A stretch of 64,000 nucleotides of DNA, taken from Salvator merianae (lineage: Eukaryota > Chordata > Lepidosauria > Squamata > Teiidae). The stretch's first letter is position 1; every line of letters starts with the position of its first letter. The notes under the pieces were generated by a model, which was not told the origin of the DNA, searched no databases, and saw only the letters and a list, made by a program, of their open reading frames with translations. The position numbers and the translations under genes were made by a program. The stretch spans positions 4,769,211 through 4,833,210 of the forward strand of contig QVOM02000023.1 in NCBI GenBank assembly GCA_003586115.2, in the 5' to 3' direction. Shown here one piece after another: positions 1 through 11,455 of the stretch.

Positions 1-599
1 TAAGGCACTAGCATGTGGATGCTACCACCTCTAAGCTGCTTTTGAGCCACTTCTTTCCTCTTCACTATGTGGAGGCAGCCCGAGGTGCTGGTTTTCTGGA
101 GCAGCAGGGGGACCTGGCCTTCGTAAGTGGCAATCATGCCGTCAGCAAAGCCAGCAAGCTTCTTGGAGTGACCTTGAGGAACGCAGGTGTCTGCCTGCGG
201 TGGGTTTGGGAAATAAATCATGCTGTCTTTATTTTTCACAAACAAGCCTAGGCACACAGTTTAACTCCCTCCTCCCCCCACCCATACCGCTGACAAGCGC
301 AGCGGCCGACGTTTCTCTCTGCCAGGGAACAGGTTCCTCCAGGTTGCATTTCTCCCCCCCCCCAGCTGATCTTGCAAAATCGAGCATCTGTGGCAGAAAA
401 GGCAACAACGAACAGGCCAGGTCTTTCTGGATAGCCTCTTTCCGATCCACGAGGACGGCTGAAGCAAGTTGTGGAATAACAAAACCGTGCAAAAGAAACA
501 CTGCTGGAACTCGCCCTGGGAAGAGCCTGCCTTATTTCTTGCGATTCCACTGGAGGTCAGTAAAACATTGGAAGACATTGGGCATAAGAGAAGTACACA

Positions 600-601
<2 letters not shown>

Positions 602-631
<30 letters not shown>
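602..631. repeat. (AC)n microsatellite
   Basis: About 15 uninterrupted AC dinucleotides. Confidence 0.97.
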
Positions 632-635
<4 letters not shown>

Positions 636-1062
636 CTCACTATATTTTCTTCCCTTCCTCATTCTAAACGAGCGTGTCAGCTAACCACGCACACACATAC
701 ACAAGCATACCTCCCCCATAGCTGCTTAAAAAAAAAATCAAAACAAAACAATTTTGATGGTAATGAATGTGGGCTTTGCGACTCTGGAGTTACCTTTCTA
801 GCAGCCCAAGCAGAAAAGCAAGAAACACCTAGGTGTTATTCAGCCGAAACGCGCCCGGTTCTTCTTCGTGGCATTTCAGTCTCTGCTCTCCTCCTCCTCC
901 TCCTTTTTCCCTCCCGGAGACAAATGCGCACCATCTGTCTGAAAAGCGGGTGAACGTTGGATGACTCAGCACTGTGGGACTGATGGGCGAGAGAAGATGC
1001 GAAGCGAAACCCTTGATGTAGCACTTTTGGAAAGCAAGGCAAACAGATATTAAAATAAATAA

Positions 1063-1063
<1 letters not shown>

Positions 1064-1107
<44 letters not shown>
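1064..1107. repeat. (AGAT)n microsatellite
   Basis: About 11 perfect AGAT units, preceded by an AAAT-rich run. It gives a Tyr-Leu-Ser-Ile repeat in the minus-strand frames, which is an artefact of the tetranucleotide. Confidence 0.97.
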
Positions 1108-1431
1108 CTTCCCTGGGCTTCTGCCTGCAAGTGTTGCTAGGTGAACGGTTTGCAAACACCCCTCCAAGCTTCCTAGAGCATCTTCGCTCTGTCTTGCTGA
1201 CCCTTCTGCGCCTTTAGTTAGCTTTTCCAGTCAGCAGTATAATAACATCAGACTTTTCTAGGACGCATCGTACGGCCGCGGTGATGGGACGGCAGAGCCC
1301 TGAGAGCAAAAAAACGCCCTTGGTGTGGGATGGGCAGAACCGTGATTTGTGCTTCCCTACGGCCGAGATAATCAGGGGCGGTTCTCCTTATGGGCGGGGG
1401 AGTTTGTTCCCACCCCAGAAAGAAGCAATAT

Positions 1432-1722
1432 GGAAGAAGAAGAAGAACTTGGTTTTTATACCCCGCTTTTCTCGGCCAAAGCTGATTCAAAGCGGCTTAC
1501 AAGGTTATTTTTTCGCCAGAAGGCTTACATCTATCTATCTTCCGCATCACACAATGTGATGCTCCCTATTTATCTACTTGCAATTACTTGCTTTCGAACA
1601 GTTAGGTTGGCTGGAGCTAGAGGCCAGTAGAGGGCGCTCATCCCCTCTACACGGCAGAACAGGGGCCTTGAACTCTGATCCTCCTATTGAAAGATCAGTG
1701 CCTTAGCCTTCTGCGCCACCGT
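1432..1722 (-). mobile_element. tRNA-headed SINE
   Basis: Read on the minus strand, the 5' end (about 1722 down to 1655) has a tRNA-like promoter: an A-box-like 'ggtggcgcagaagg' and a B-box-like 'gagttcaagg'. The body ends in 'gagaaaagcggggtataaaa' and a (TTC)n tail that appears as (GAA)n at 1432-1446 on the plus strand. A tRNA head, an unrelated body and a simple-repeat tail define a tRNA-derived SINE. The tail resembles that of SINEs common in squamates, but I cannot name the family from sequence alone. Confidence 0.7.
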
Positions 1723-1792
1723 CCTCATGCTGCGCGGCTGTTTCCATGTATGACTCGATCACCAACTTCAGCCCTTTCTGGACAGAGAAAAG

Positions 1793-2205
1793 AGGCCTGT
1801 TCGCACTTAGGGAGAGGAACGTTCCAGGACGCTCGTTGGAACAGAGTATTTGCACCTGCAAACAGCCCCTGCTGACTTGAAACCTACCGAAGCCCACCTG
1901 ATGCTCACCTGAAGCCGAATAGCACTGGTCAAGAAAATTGTAGTCTGGAAGCTGACCTGTGTGATCAGGAGGGGTGTGTTCTCACCACTTCCTGGCGTGG
2001 AATGGCGGCAGGGCAGGGACTGCGTGGCCATATAGGTGCCATCAGACAGTTCAGACCCAGGTTCAGACTTTGGGGTCTGGTCCCTGGTTGCCATTCGGGA
2101 CCTAAGTCCGGACTCAGCTCCTCTAGGTCTGGACCCAGCTACCTAACTGGTGCACTCCCATTCACACCGCTCCCCCTGCTGGTCAGCTCGTGAACTGTTC
2201 CATGC
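1793..2205 (+). mobile_element. MITE-1, copy 1
   Basis: First of four window copies of a roughly 400-470 bp non-coding element (others at 5965-6432, 14256-14494 and 47950-48333). The 5' terminus is 'aggcctgttcgcacttag', followed by the palindrome GGAACGTTCC. Shared internal blocks include 'gctgacttgaaacct', 'cctgatgctcacctgaagcc' and 'ggtcaagaaaatt'. Termini of the type CAGGCCTGTTCGCAC are typical of hAT-group MITEs, so hAT affiliation is an inference. No transposase is encoded. This copy lacks the terminal part seen in copy 2. Confidence 0.75.
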
Positions 2206-2684
2206 TTGCCCCGTGAAGTTGCCTTGCTGTTCGGTAGCGACGGCAAGGGGCGATTGTGTGCGGTAGACAATCTCTCGCATTTTCTTCTCGCCACCTGGAG
2301 GCAGCCCGAGAGAGAGCAGAGTCATGCTTTCTCTTTACAACAACAATCTCCTGTCTATATTTACATGTAATTGCACATTTGTCTTCCCTTCCTCCCCTCT
2401 TAGCATTTACGTTATGCTAATGGACCCTCAAAACACATCATTTGACTTTTAATAATTAAAAAAAAGTTCTTGAAAGTTAATTAAAAGTTATCCTCCTTTA
2501 ATTGTGCAAAAGCCGACTTTCCCATCTGAAAATTAGCTCCAGTAATTAAAATCCTATATCTGTTTCCTGATATAAATAGGGTGTTTATTGCCCATTTATT
2601 ATTATTGGTGATGCACAGCGATTTACATTAGACTGTGAGTGAGAGAAAAAGAAAGAGATGAATCCTGTTTGGCAAAAGGCACAT
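2206..2684. other. AT-rich single-copy block (candidate conserved non-coding element)
   Basis: No repeat recognised. The stretch at about 2370-2640 is strongly AT-rich, with several TAATTA/TTAATTA-type homeodomain-like motifs, a 'ttatgctaat' POU-like element near 2412 and no simple-repeat structure until 2685. This composition is common in ultraconserved or developmental enhancers. No alignment was possible, so conservation is a guess. Confidence 0.3.
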
Positions 2685-2702
2685 CAGATGATGATGATGA
2701 TG

Positions 2703-2747
<45 letters not shown>

Positions 2748-2779
2748 TAATAATGATAATAATGATGATGATAATAAAA
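2685..2779. repeat. (ATG)n/(AAT)n compound microsatellite
   Basis: A short ATG run passes into about 14 AAT units and back to mixed AAT/ATG. It produces poly-Asn, poly-Asp, poly-Ile, poly-Leu and poly-Tyr runs in different frames, none of which is a real protein. Confidence 0.97.
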
Positions 2780-3637
2780 AATCCCCATCTCTGTGTTTGG
2801 ATTTTTCTATCATCCATTTCCCCCTCACTTCTATGGTAATAATTGCACACAAAACAAGAAACCAACATTTTATTTCTCTGCAATGTAAAATGCATGTTCC
2901 ACAGTTTTTCAAGGAAGTTGGAATTGCTGGTACAGTTTGATTGCTGGGTTGCTAGCACAGGGCACAGGAAACATCACATCTTCCATTACCCTTTATTCCA
3001 ATTAGTGCCTCTGTTTCAAATGCACAGGGTCCAGCGAGCCATGGTAGAACTTGTTGTGGTAGGTTGTTTGACCTGTAGGATCTCACACACTTCCCTGCAG
3101 GTTTCCAAAGCCAGAGGCTTTTATTAAAGTCATTTATTAGATGGATGCCCAAGCAGTCCTTATTAAATAATATCTACCTAATTTCCTATTCTAGCAGCAA
3201 AGTTTTGCAATTCTCCCTGGTTTCGTTTGGACATTCCTCAATGCTGTTAATTGCAAGACCCTGGTGTTTGGGGTATTGATGTTGTTAACTACAAGATCCT
3301 GGATTTTTGGGCTATCGATGCTGTTAACTGCAAGACCTTGTCTCCCAGATATGCAAGAGTTTGGGGTATCTGCAACCAGCGCTTCAGTCATGTCTCTTGT
3401 TAACTTGCTATTGGTCACTTGGGGATTCACAAGTCAGTTTCATGCAAGTCAGTTTCACATGTGTCTCCATGGAGGGTCCAGTTTCTGCTTCTCCCAATGA
3501 ATGTGAATTTCTGAATCCATCGGAAAGTGGATTTACAGGTGGTGATCATGGCAGGATCCCTATGGTGTGTTCATAACACCACGGAGGAGCCCAAAGGGCA
3601 CAGAGCACCAGTGAATCCTCACTAATCAGGCCACCAC
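2780..3637. other. single-copy DNA
   Basis: Nothing recognised apart from the short 39-bp tandem repeat at 3241-3342. Confidence 0.5.
3241..3342. repeat. short tandem repeat, period 38-39 bp
   Basis: Two full units (3241-3278 and 3279-3317) and a partial third (3318-3342), each beginning 'atg(c/t)tgttaa' and containing 'caaga(c/t)cctgg'. The copies differ at about one base in six, so the duplication is old. Confidence 0.75.
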
Positions 3638-3865
3638 CTCAATGCAGGATCCGCTAAACCATCCCAGACAGATGTCTGTCCAGCCTCTCCTTGAAGACCT
3701 TCAGCGAAGGTGAGCTCACCACCTCCTGTGGCAACCTGTTCCATTTTCTTACTGTCAGAAAGTTTTTCTCATATCTAGTCTGTATCTACTTCCTTAAAGT
3801 TTCATCCTGTTGTTCCTAGTCCTTCCTTCTTGTGTAATTTTCTCCCCAGTTATCTGCCTGGACCT
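3638..3865 (-). mobile_element. CR1 LINE 3' fragment
   Basis: The minus strand encodes the end of a CR1-type ORF2 and its 3'UTR. On the plus strand this shows as 'caatgcaggatccgctaaac', then 'cagatgtctgtccagcctct' and 'caccacctcctgtggcaac' (complement of the '..LPQEVV..' codons). It is 5'-truncated and lacks the terminal ATTCTATG repeats. Confidence 0.85.
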
Positions 3866-5964
3866 ATTTTCAAAGATGTAGAAACTGTCTGACTTCCGGG
3901 GCTACTTCTTGCACCATTCCAAATAGGCACAGGCAGAAACATCAAAGCAGGGGGAACTGTTGTCTCCCGGCTTCGATGTTAGCATAGGTGGGAGGGGCAT
4001 CCATGCAAACAGCACCCTGGCAGCCTGCAGGATCGGACCAAGTGCTGCAGCCCAAGAACTATGGCAATCAGTTGCTATTCAGACCTTGCCTGTGACAATC
4101 ACCAGAGTGGACCATTTAGAGCAGAAGTAGCAGCACTGTCAACTTGTTGCTGTTGGACCCAGGATGGCTCCAAGCCCATCCTGAAATGATGGAGATAATA
4201 CAGCCTCCTAATAAGTAACTAAAATTCCCAGAGAGATCTACTTGAGCTGGGTATTATAGACAATCCTGTGCATTTTGATGGGACATAGGATTCACCGAAT
4301 CGGTGCAGCATTTTGTGATGAAGAGCAAAGTTGTGTTGCTCACAACTGCATTTTGCAAAGGAGATCGCATCTGACCAGGACAGAGTGGCATTCCACTGGA
4401 GCATGAGAATAAAATTGTGCTGTACAGAAACATGCTGTAAGGAGGTTGACTGGGTTGAAGGACCCTCTGGGAGTACTCAATGCTGTAGGTCAACCTGGGA
4501 AGTGAAGAAAGATATCGGAGGAAGGTAATAGTAAAGCCCTTTTGTATTGTTAACAAGCGAACGGCATTGATCGTCCTCACCATTAACCAGAATATGTTTC
4601 ACAGTCAAAAGCCATTGATTAATGTAATCAATGGACGTAATTCCTTCCAACATGAATCCTCAAAATTACCAAATTCATCATTTGGATAGATTGATAAAGA
4701 TTTCTGAGTAACGGAGACCTTTGGCTCACCCCAACGATTTATCTCTTTTGCTCCAGAGGTCTAGTAGGGGTAGCTGGAGGATGGAAAAACAAATTGTAGC
4801 GTGTAGATCCCCTAAATGTGCTGGTAAAATATAAGATCAATACCTTCTGCAAACCTGCTCCAAACTAATGGGCCAAGCCTTTTCAAGTTTATGGGGTGTC
4901 CTGGTAGAACCACTGTCCAGGAAGTAGTTGGTTCTTCCTTTAACATTTGAATAAAAAGGCAAATGCAATAAACACATAACCTGATGTTCAGTTTATTGTA
5001 CATATTTTAACTATTCTTCAAACACTTTGAAGATGAGTCAACTTAATGAAGTTCATGGAGTGGAAGTTTCCCAGGTCAGCCTGATGTTCAGGTCCAGGAA
5101 TCTGATAGACTGAAACTGGATAATTCCTTTTTTTTTAATATTCTGTATGGTGTATGTACATTTCCAAGCATCCAAAGAAACTATCTGAAAGCTCTACCTG
5201 TCTGCAGGTAGGGAGGAAAGGGATATCTCGCTTTCTTCCACTAACTAGCTGAAGTCAATTTGTCTTGGGTCCCAACCTCTGAGACTTCACATCTCAGTAA
5301 GACAAGCAGCTCTGCCTTTCTGTTAGAATATTTATACAGCTTCCTCAAAGAAAGTCAAGGATAGAGAAAGAGAGAGACAGTCTTTTGTTTTAACTCTCCC
5401 TTTAGCTGGAAAAATAAGACGCAAACGAGTGCTGCAGCTGTGCTCTGTCTCCAACAGCAGTGACCACACTCTAAAAGTACTTATACCAATAATTTCTAAG
5501 CAGGATGGATTTAGCAATAACCTGATCTTGCAATACACTGAATAAACACTTCAGCATTTAGTGCTTGGACACTAATATGTTTTGAAGTAATTCCTTAGAG
5601 AAAATCCAAGCTCCAGCAGAATTATGCAGTGGTTGCACTTACCAAGAAAGAGAATGGAGGTTTTGTCCCATATTTATAAACACACAGAGACACACATGAA
5701 TTGCTGCTAGAAAAAACCCTGCTCCCTTTCTCTCTTGCTTCACCGTACAGACAGGTATATTTGGATTATCAGAATAGGATACTAATAAAGGGGCTCCAAC
5801 AGTCTAGCCTACTAAATGTTTAAGGAGGACTGAAATGGTATTGGTGAAGGTCACTCAGCTTTTAATTATTCAGGTGAGTAGGTAGGTGTCTAGGTAAGTT
5901 GCAGGAATAAGCAGGGGAACCACAGTTTCTAGTGTTGATACTTCTCCAGTTGTTCGAGGTGAGA
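3866..5964. other. single-copy DNA, nothing recognised
   Basis: No repeat family, no frame with recognisable homology and no exon signal stands out. There is a short poly-T at about 5128-5138. Confidence 0.5.
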
Positions 5965-6432
5965 ACTGTTCGCACTTAGTGAGAGGAACGTTCCAGGACA
6001 CTTGTTGGAATGGAGCTTTCACACCTGCAAATGGCCCCAGCTGACTTGAAACCTGCTGAAGCCCACCTGATGCTCACCTGAAGCCGAATAGCGCTGGTCA
6101 AGAAAATTCTAGTCTGGAAGCTGACTTGCGTGATCAGGTGCAGATCAGGAAAGGTGCATTCGCACCACTTACTGGTGTGGAATCAGGGCAGGGCGGAGAC
6201 TGTTTGGCTGCATTGTTGCCGTCAGACAGTTCGGACTCAGGTTCAGACTTTGGGGTCCAGACCCTGGTGTCCATTTTGGACACAAGTCTGGACACAGCCT
6301 CTCTGGGTTTGAACACAGCTCCTCTGGGTTCAGACATAGCTACCTATCTAGTGCATTCCCATTCTCACTGCTCCCCCTGCTGGTCAGCTCACAAACTGTT
6401 CCATTGCTGACAAGTGTGAATACTTCTCACCA
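5965..6432 (+). mobile_element. MITE-1, copy 2 (most complete)
   Basis: The 5' end 'ctgttcgcacttagtgagag' and the complement of the 3' end, 'gtattcacacttgtcag', form an imperfect terminal inverted repeat. The interior carries a short duplicated motif ('ctctgggttyrracacagct', around 6300-6340). It aligns over nearly its full length with copy 4 (47950-48333, opposite strand). No coding capacity. No clear target-site duplication could be assigned by eye. Confidence 0.8.
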
Positions 6433-7314
6433 TATCTGATCCTGGCCGGCCCAAACCCTGCTAATTAGACCATTATACTGTTGTAAGTGCAAAAACGGCC
6501 ACAGTTTCTCGTGTTGATACTTCTCCAGTTGTCTGTGGGAAGAAGAGAACTCCAGGCTTGCAATGGGATTGCTGAACAGGGCAGAAGTGAGCAATGGGAA
6601 ATGTTTCTATGTGATTGCAGAAGGGTGGACACCATGCGCTAGCCGGCCGTCTCCAGCTATGGTGACCTCCAGCTAGGTGAGTGACCTAAGGCTGCCCTCG
6701 CCTAAGGCAACTTTCCAGCTAGGGTCTGTGTCCGTTGCTCTTGTTGTATAACCTGATGCTTTCTGCTACATATCTTCTCTGCTTTACTTCTTCTGTCTTT
6801 GACAGTTAATAGTTTTGGTACAGGTACAACATCAGCCTGCAAGCAGAGAAATCCCATGTTCCCCACCCTATCCTAAAGTAAAAGGTCTTTTTGTTGAAAT
6901 CTCTCTTCAGCTGAAAGTCTCCACTGAATGCGCTGCCTGACCCTTTGTAAACATGTGGATGTGAGAATCCTCGCAGCCACTTAATTGGCTCCAACAGCAG
7001 CAGCAAAACATGTCAGGGAAAATGGATTCCGAAATCAGCTGACAGAGTGTATGGTTTCTCTCTGTCACCAGAGCAAAGTGGTTCCTTGGTAGAGGGACTT
7101 GAACTCCACTTTCCAGGATGGGTGAGTCAGATGTAGCCTGAAAGACTCTGATACACTGCAATATTTATAGAAACTCTATAAATATAGTGATGGATAGATG
7201 GTATAGTGGACAGTTGAGATGGACATTCTCAGGGGTCCTTTCTGAATTTGCTTCCATTGTTCTGGGGCAGGGTGGGCCATTCCATTCTGGAAGAAGCGAC
7301 CTGTCCCAAACTGT
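6433..7314. other. single-copy DNA, nothing recognised
   Basis: No gene or repeat identified. The two short open frames on the minus strand (6806-7161) have no recognisable domain. Confidence 0.5.
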
Positions 7315-7529
7315 GACTGTGTTCAGACATGACAAAAGGGGCGCCTCAGAGGCGCCTCATAGAGACGGTGTGTGGCCCTCGTGTTCCCAAGTCTTCTCTA
7401 ATCCACCTTTTCTAGCATAGAGTGTTCATGAGAAAGGGGAGGGGCAGGCTGGTGTGTGAACAATCCCATGTCTAAGCTGCCCCTAAGCCGCCTCAGAGAT
7501 GCTTTTTCTTGTTGTGTCTGGTCACAACC
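7315..7529 (+). mobile_element. MITE-2, copy 1
   Basis: 215-bp element with inverted termini: left 'gactgtgttcagacatgac', complement of right 'ggttgtgaccagacacaac'. A second copy lies in the opposite orientation at 34558-34776. Shared internal blocks include 'gaggcgcctcatagagac' and 'ccttttctagcatagagtgt'. The termini and size fit a hAT-type MITE (inference). No matching 8-bp flanks are visible, so the target duplication has decayed. Confidence 0.82.
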
Positions 7530-8399
7530 CGAGACAGTTTTCTTCTGGTGTGGAATAGAGCTGTCTGCCCTTGGATGGCCTGATCCATGCCAGCCTCTGC
7601 CACTTATCTCTGAAGAGCCCCGGAGGCAGCGTGGAGACTGTGAAGGCTGGGAAAGTTTGCAGTCTCTTGGAAGGCCCTTTTTGGTGGCACTTTCTGGAGA
7701 GCTGCTGAAAAGGGTCCCCTGTTGTCTACAGGATTGTGGGAGCATGCTGTCTGCATACCCCTGTGGTCCTGTATAGCGGTGCTGCGTTGGTTATAGGTAT
7801 CTTTAAAGAGGGCTACACCTATATCAGGTTAGGCCACCCTTTTGGACACCCTAGCCCTGTCCATACTTTGTCCAGTGTGGACCAAGTGTGACTGGAGTGG
7901 GCAGAACTTGGCCTAGTCTTCACTAATGTGAGGACTGCTTCCTCTTATTCCGGACTTCGTTCCAAAATAATAGGCGGTGTGGAGAGGGTCAGGGAGAGGA
8001 ACAAAAAGCATAATCACTGTGTTTGCTTAAATGGTTGTAAATTGGAATAGTTTTAGATCTTCTCACTACATTCCTGATTGACAACATCGTATCATTGTTT
8101 GGATTCCGTGGTTCTGACTGTAGCTATTCATAGCCAACCTAGGACCATTGCCTCTTGCTGTTCGGACAGATTAAATGCAAGAGCTGGATTTCTTCTTGCT
8201 TGACTTGGCCTTTTCCTCTCTTTGGTGCCTCACCTGATACTCGGAGTCAGTTGAGTCAGTTGGCCATGAAACCTAAAACAAGCAATACACTCTGGAAAAC
8301 AAGAAGGGGACAGTAGAATTAAGAGCAGCCCATCTCTTCGTCTTCGTAAGAGCTTCTTTTGCAACTTGCCAATGCCATCTTCTGCCTGTATGGAAAATA
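7530..8399. other. single-copy DNA, nothing recognised
   Basis: No assignable gene or repeat. Confidence 0.5.
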
Positions 8400-8770
8400 G
8401 ACACGAATTCTGTTCAGGTTTGATTCAGTTTAAGTTGAACCAGGTGTTTATATTGTTTGAATTTAGCTAAATCACCACCTTGTTTGATAGGGGCCAGTTT
8501 GATTAGAACGGAACCAGGAGTGTTTGATCGAATGGGTCAAACCATCTGCCTTAATTCGAACCGGTTTGATTCACCTCCCACCTGGACCTTTAGATAGGAC
8601 TTTTTCAATGTATTTCATTGTCTTTTATCTTTTTTTCATGATCAAACAGTTTGCAAACAGTTCAAGTATGATTCAAACCGGGCTGTGCTCGTTCGACCCC
8701 GTTCTACCTCAAACCAACCTCAAGGAGGCTCAGTTGGGTTCAGTTCGATTCAACATGAATCAATGAATTT
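8400..8770. repeat. degenerate element rich in GAACC/GGTTY motifs
   Basis: Contains repeated 'ggtttgattc' and 'cgaaccggtttgattc' motifs and ends in 'cagttcgattcaacatg'. Similar self-complementary wording occurs at 44811-45125. This may be an old DNA-transposon derivative. The two regions are too diverged to align with confidence. Confidence 0.3.
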
Positions 8771-8873
8771 TAGTTTCAGCATGTCTCTCCAACAGATTGC
8801 TTCTGGGCATGTCAAGCAGAATAAAAGGCAAAATCTTCACCTGCTTTCGACTTCCGGCATTTGGGTTTTGCAG

Positions 8874-9332
8874 ACATCCTGCCTGCCTCTCCAACCTGGA
8901 GGCAGTACCTAGACATCCTTTCTAATAGCCATTGGTACACTTGTCCTCCATGAATTTTTCTAAACCATTCTTAAAGCTATCCAGGCTGATTGCTGTCACC
9001 ACCTCTTCTGGTAATTAATTCCATAGACCGATGACCCTCTGGGTGAAAAAAATACTTCCCCTTGTCAGTCCTAAATCTCCTACCCATCAGCTTCACAGAG
9101 TGCCCCCTGGTCCTAGTGTTGAGCGATAGGGAAAAGAACCTTTTTCTATTCACCTTTTCAACCCCGTGCATGATTTTATATACTTCAATCAGGGCCCCTC
9201 TTAAACACCATCTTTCAAGGCTGAAGAGGCCAAGACATTGCAGTCTGATTCCATAAGGAAGTTGTTCCAGCCCCTTGATCATTCTGGTTGCCCTTTTCTG
9301 CACCTTCCACAATATCCATTTTCCCACCATCT
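8874..9332 (-). mobile_element. CR1 LINE ORF2 C-terminus, degraded
   Basis: The minus-strand frame 8977-9330 (117 codons) carries the hallmark CR1 reverse-transcriptase tail in order: VQKRATRMIKGLEQLPYGIR near residue 10, LGLFSLER, EVYKIMHGVEKVNR, NTRTRGHSVKLMGRRFRTDK and KYFFHPEGHRSMELITR. The reading frame is disrupted after this (the expected LLPEEVV is lost by frameshift). The 3'UTR remnant continues leftward to about 8874. The CR1 5' part is absent, as usual for this family. Confidence 0.93.
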
Positions 9333-9770
9333 CAGCAAGTCTTGATTAGGCATTCCAGTATACTTCTGGACATTTTGGACTTATTTCCTCCTTTCCTTCC
9401 CTTCCTTTAGTCAGGTTTCTTTCTTTGGAGGAACAAACCAAATTAGAACAAAATGATCTTCTAAATGGAACGATAACCAGGTTGGTTTACATATGCATCT
9501 AAGCCTGTTGCTTAGTGCTTTTCCTTGCACACTGTGTCTTAGATGTCTTCTCTTCCCTCTAGAGGTCTTAGGAGAATGAGGGAGACCCGGATATTGACCC
9601 CCCCATGGACCCTTCAAATTTATCTGCCCCCCACCATAGAGATGCAGTTAAAAACACTGACCCTCCTTTTCCGCCCTATTGATGCTTTAATTTTTTTGAC
9701 AGAGATGCATACCCTAGCCTATCTAATTTCCAGGACAGCTAAGAATATTTCAAAACATAATTAAAAAAAA
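9333..9770. other. single-copy DNA, nothing recognised
   Basis: No assignable feature. Ends in a short poly-A at about 9762-9773. Confidence 0.45.
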
Positions 9771-10200
9771 AAAAGTATTTTAAAGAAGCAAATTAAACAT
9801 TGCCCACGCTTAGAGTTAAATATTCAGCTGTCAGAAAATACTGCATTTTTACTTATGCAAATAATTTGCTTTAACCTTCACCCGGCATGTTCCCTTCATT
9901 TAATGGCTCTTATTAATTAGAGATGGCAATATATTTAAATGGAAAACTAATTTGCCTATGCATGTGTGTACATTTATCTTCCCCAGATAGTGCTAGATTG
10001 TGTGTAATTGAGAAAGTTTTGTTGATTTGCCACCCGTTCCCATATTAGAAACAAATTTTTCGAGCAATTAAAGCCATATTAGTTCATATAGAAAAGCGAT
10101 GTTGACATCTCCATTCAAAATGGGAAAGAAAGATTGAGAGAAGAAAGCAAAGTACCTTTTTAATTCTCCTCCTAGTATCTGAGGACAAAAATCAAACTAA
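9771..10200. other. AT-rich candidate conserved non-coding element
   Basis: Repeat-free and AT-rich, with a perfect octamer ATGCAAAT at 9855-9862 and clustered TAATTA/ATTA and TTAAAT motifs (for example around 9913-9950 and 10068-10080). There is no frame of note on either strand. The motif density looks like a POU/homeodomain enhancer, which is inference only. Confidence 0.35.
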
Positions 10201-10575
10201 AAGACCATACACACACATATAATAAATGGGAGCTGGAAGATGTAAAAGTTGAAATGTAATGCATTTTTTCCCGGAGCGTTGAGTCTTTAAACAAGTTCCA
10301 GTTATTGAAAATATGTAGTAAAAATGACCAAAACGAATGCTCTTTTTAAAGGTGGGATAGTAAAAAGTGGTTATATTGACACAGTTGGCTTGGAATGCAA
10401 TACCTTCAAATGTCTTAAATGTTATATGGCTTTTATGGACTGAAGAGGGAGGCAGGCCATATTGTTTTAGGATGCAATTTGTACCTATGCTACAGAATAT
10501 CGTTGTGTGTCCTCGGCATCTAGAACAGAAGTTTCCTTCATTGCTACCATTGAAACAATAATCTCTAGAATAATT
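10201..10575. other. single-copy DNA, nothing recognised
   Basis: No assignable feature. Confidence 0.45.
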
Positions 10576-10651
10576 AGTAGAATCATAGAATCATAATATT
10601 ATAGAATCATAGTATCATAGAATCATAGAGTTGGAAGGGACCTCAACTGAG
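10576..10651 (-). mobile_element. CR1 3' terminus
   Basis: Repeated 'aatcatag' units followed by 'agttggaagggacctc' are the minus-strand image of the classic CR1 3' end (..GGTCCCTTCCAACTCTATGATTCTATG). The element stops abruptly where an L1-like tail begins. Confidence 0.88.
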
Positions 10652-10795
10652 TGGTCAGGAGGGTCAAGAAACATGAAACATAGAAGGAACTTTGGAAGAA
10701 GGAGGAAGTCAGCAGCAAAAAATGTTAGCTTATGAAGTTTTGAATTAAATGTAGATTTTATGTACCTTAAATAAAAATAATGATAAAGGAGATGA
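10652..10795 (+). mobile_element. L1-like 3' end, short
   Basis: 'ggagggtcaagaaacatg', then 'actttggaagaaggagga', then 'gtagattttatgtaccttaa' and an AATAAAA tail. This closely parallels the 3' end of the better preserved L1 at 51590-52145. A strongly 5'-truncated insertion. Confidence 0.75.
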
Positions 10796-11455
10796 ATTAT
10801 CATCAAATGCTGGATGCTGAAGATTAGGCTTTGTTTTTAAGTGGCAAGTTAGATGAAAAATCAATTTGTTTTAAGGACGATTATATAGGATTGCTTTTCC
10901 ATGACATCCACAGTGCCTGAAATACCCTGAATAATTTCATAACATGTCCTCTTCCTTCGTGCTGGAGACCAAAAATAGATCTTAACATTGAGGGGCAGAA
11001 ATGGTTTTCTCACATTTTTGCACAGATCCTTTGTCGAATCCTGCCCTGTGCTGTTGAAAATAACATCCTCTGTGCCTGCACTTTTCATTAACAAAATGGT
11101 TCTCTTATTTTGTTCTCTGAATTCAAAGCCATCGTTGACTAATGGCTAAATTCTAAGCTTCTGCAAACTGCCTGGAACTTGTTGTTCTCTAAGGTGGTAC
11201 ATCATAGCTCAAAGAAGGTTTATTTTCATTTTTTTTTTTTTTTTAAAAAAGAAACTTTAGTTTTAAAAAGCCTCGTAACTCAATTTTGGATTTGGAGATA
11301 TTTGGAAGAGAAGTGGGACGGAAATGAAGGAATAAATAAATTGCTCTGTTTGGCCGATTACATCATCTTAGTTTCGAGTTTATCAGAGGACACTGATCTC
11401 TGTGTTTTGCCTGGGTGAGGGTCAGCAAACTGCTGGATGCATTGTCAGCAAATGT
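10796..11455. other. single-copy DNA, nothing recognised
   Basis: Includes a 16-base poly-T near 11228-11244. No gene signal. Confidence 0.45.

Larger units (their letters stand above)
1..1431. other. single-copy non-coding DNA with scattered CpGs
   Basis: No recognisable gene or transposon. The stretch is richer in CpG than most of the window, for example around 292-320, 840-860 and 1265-1390, including a GC-box-like 'gggcggggg' near 1391. A TGACTCAGCA element at 962-971 matches the AP-1/NF-E2 type consensus. Open frames here are short and interrupted by microsatellites. It could be distal regulatory DNA, but nothing in the sequence proves it. Confidence 0.5.

Noticed and set aside
1655..1722. 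tRNA gene
   Set aside because: A and B box-like sequences are present but the cloverleaf cannot be completed and a SINE body follows. It is a SINE head.
2623..2958. Poly-Leu/poly-Ile membrane-like frame
   Set aside because: Translation of the (AAT)n/(ATG)n microsatellite.
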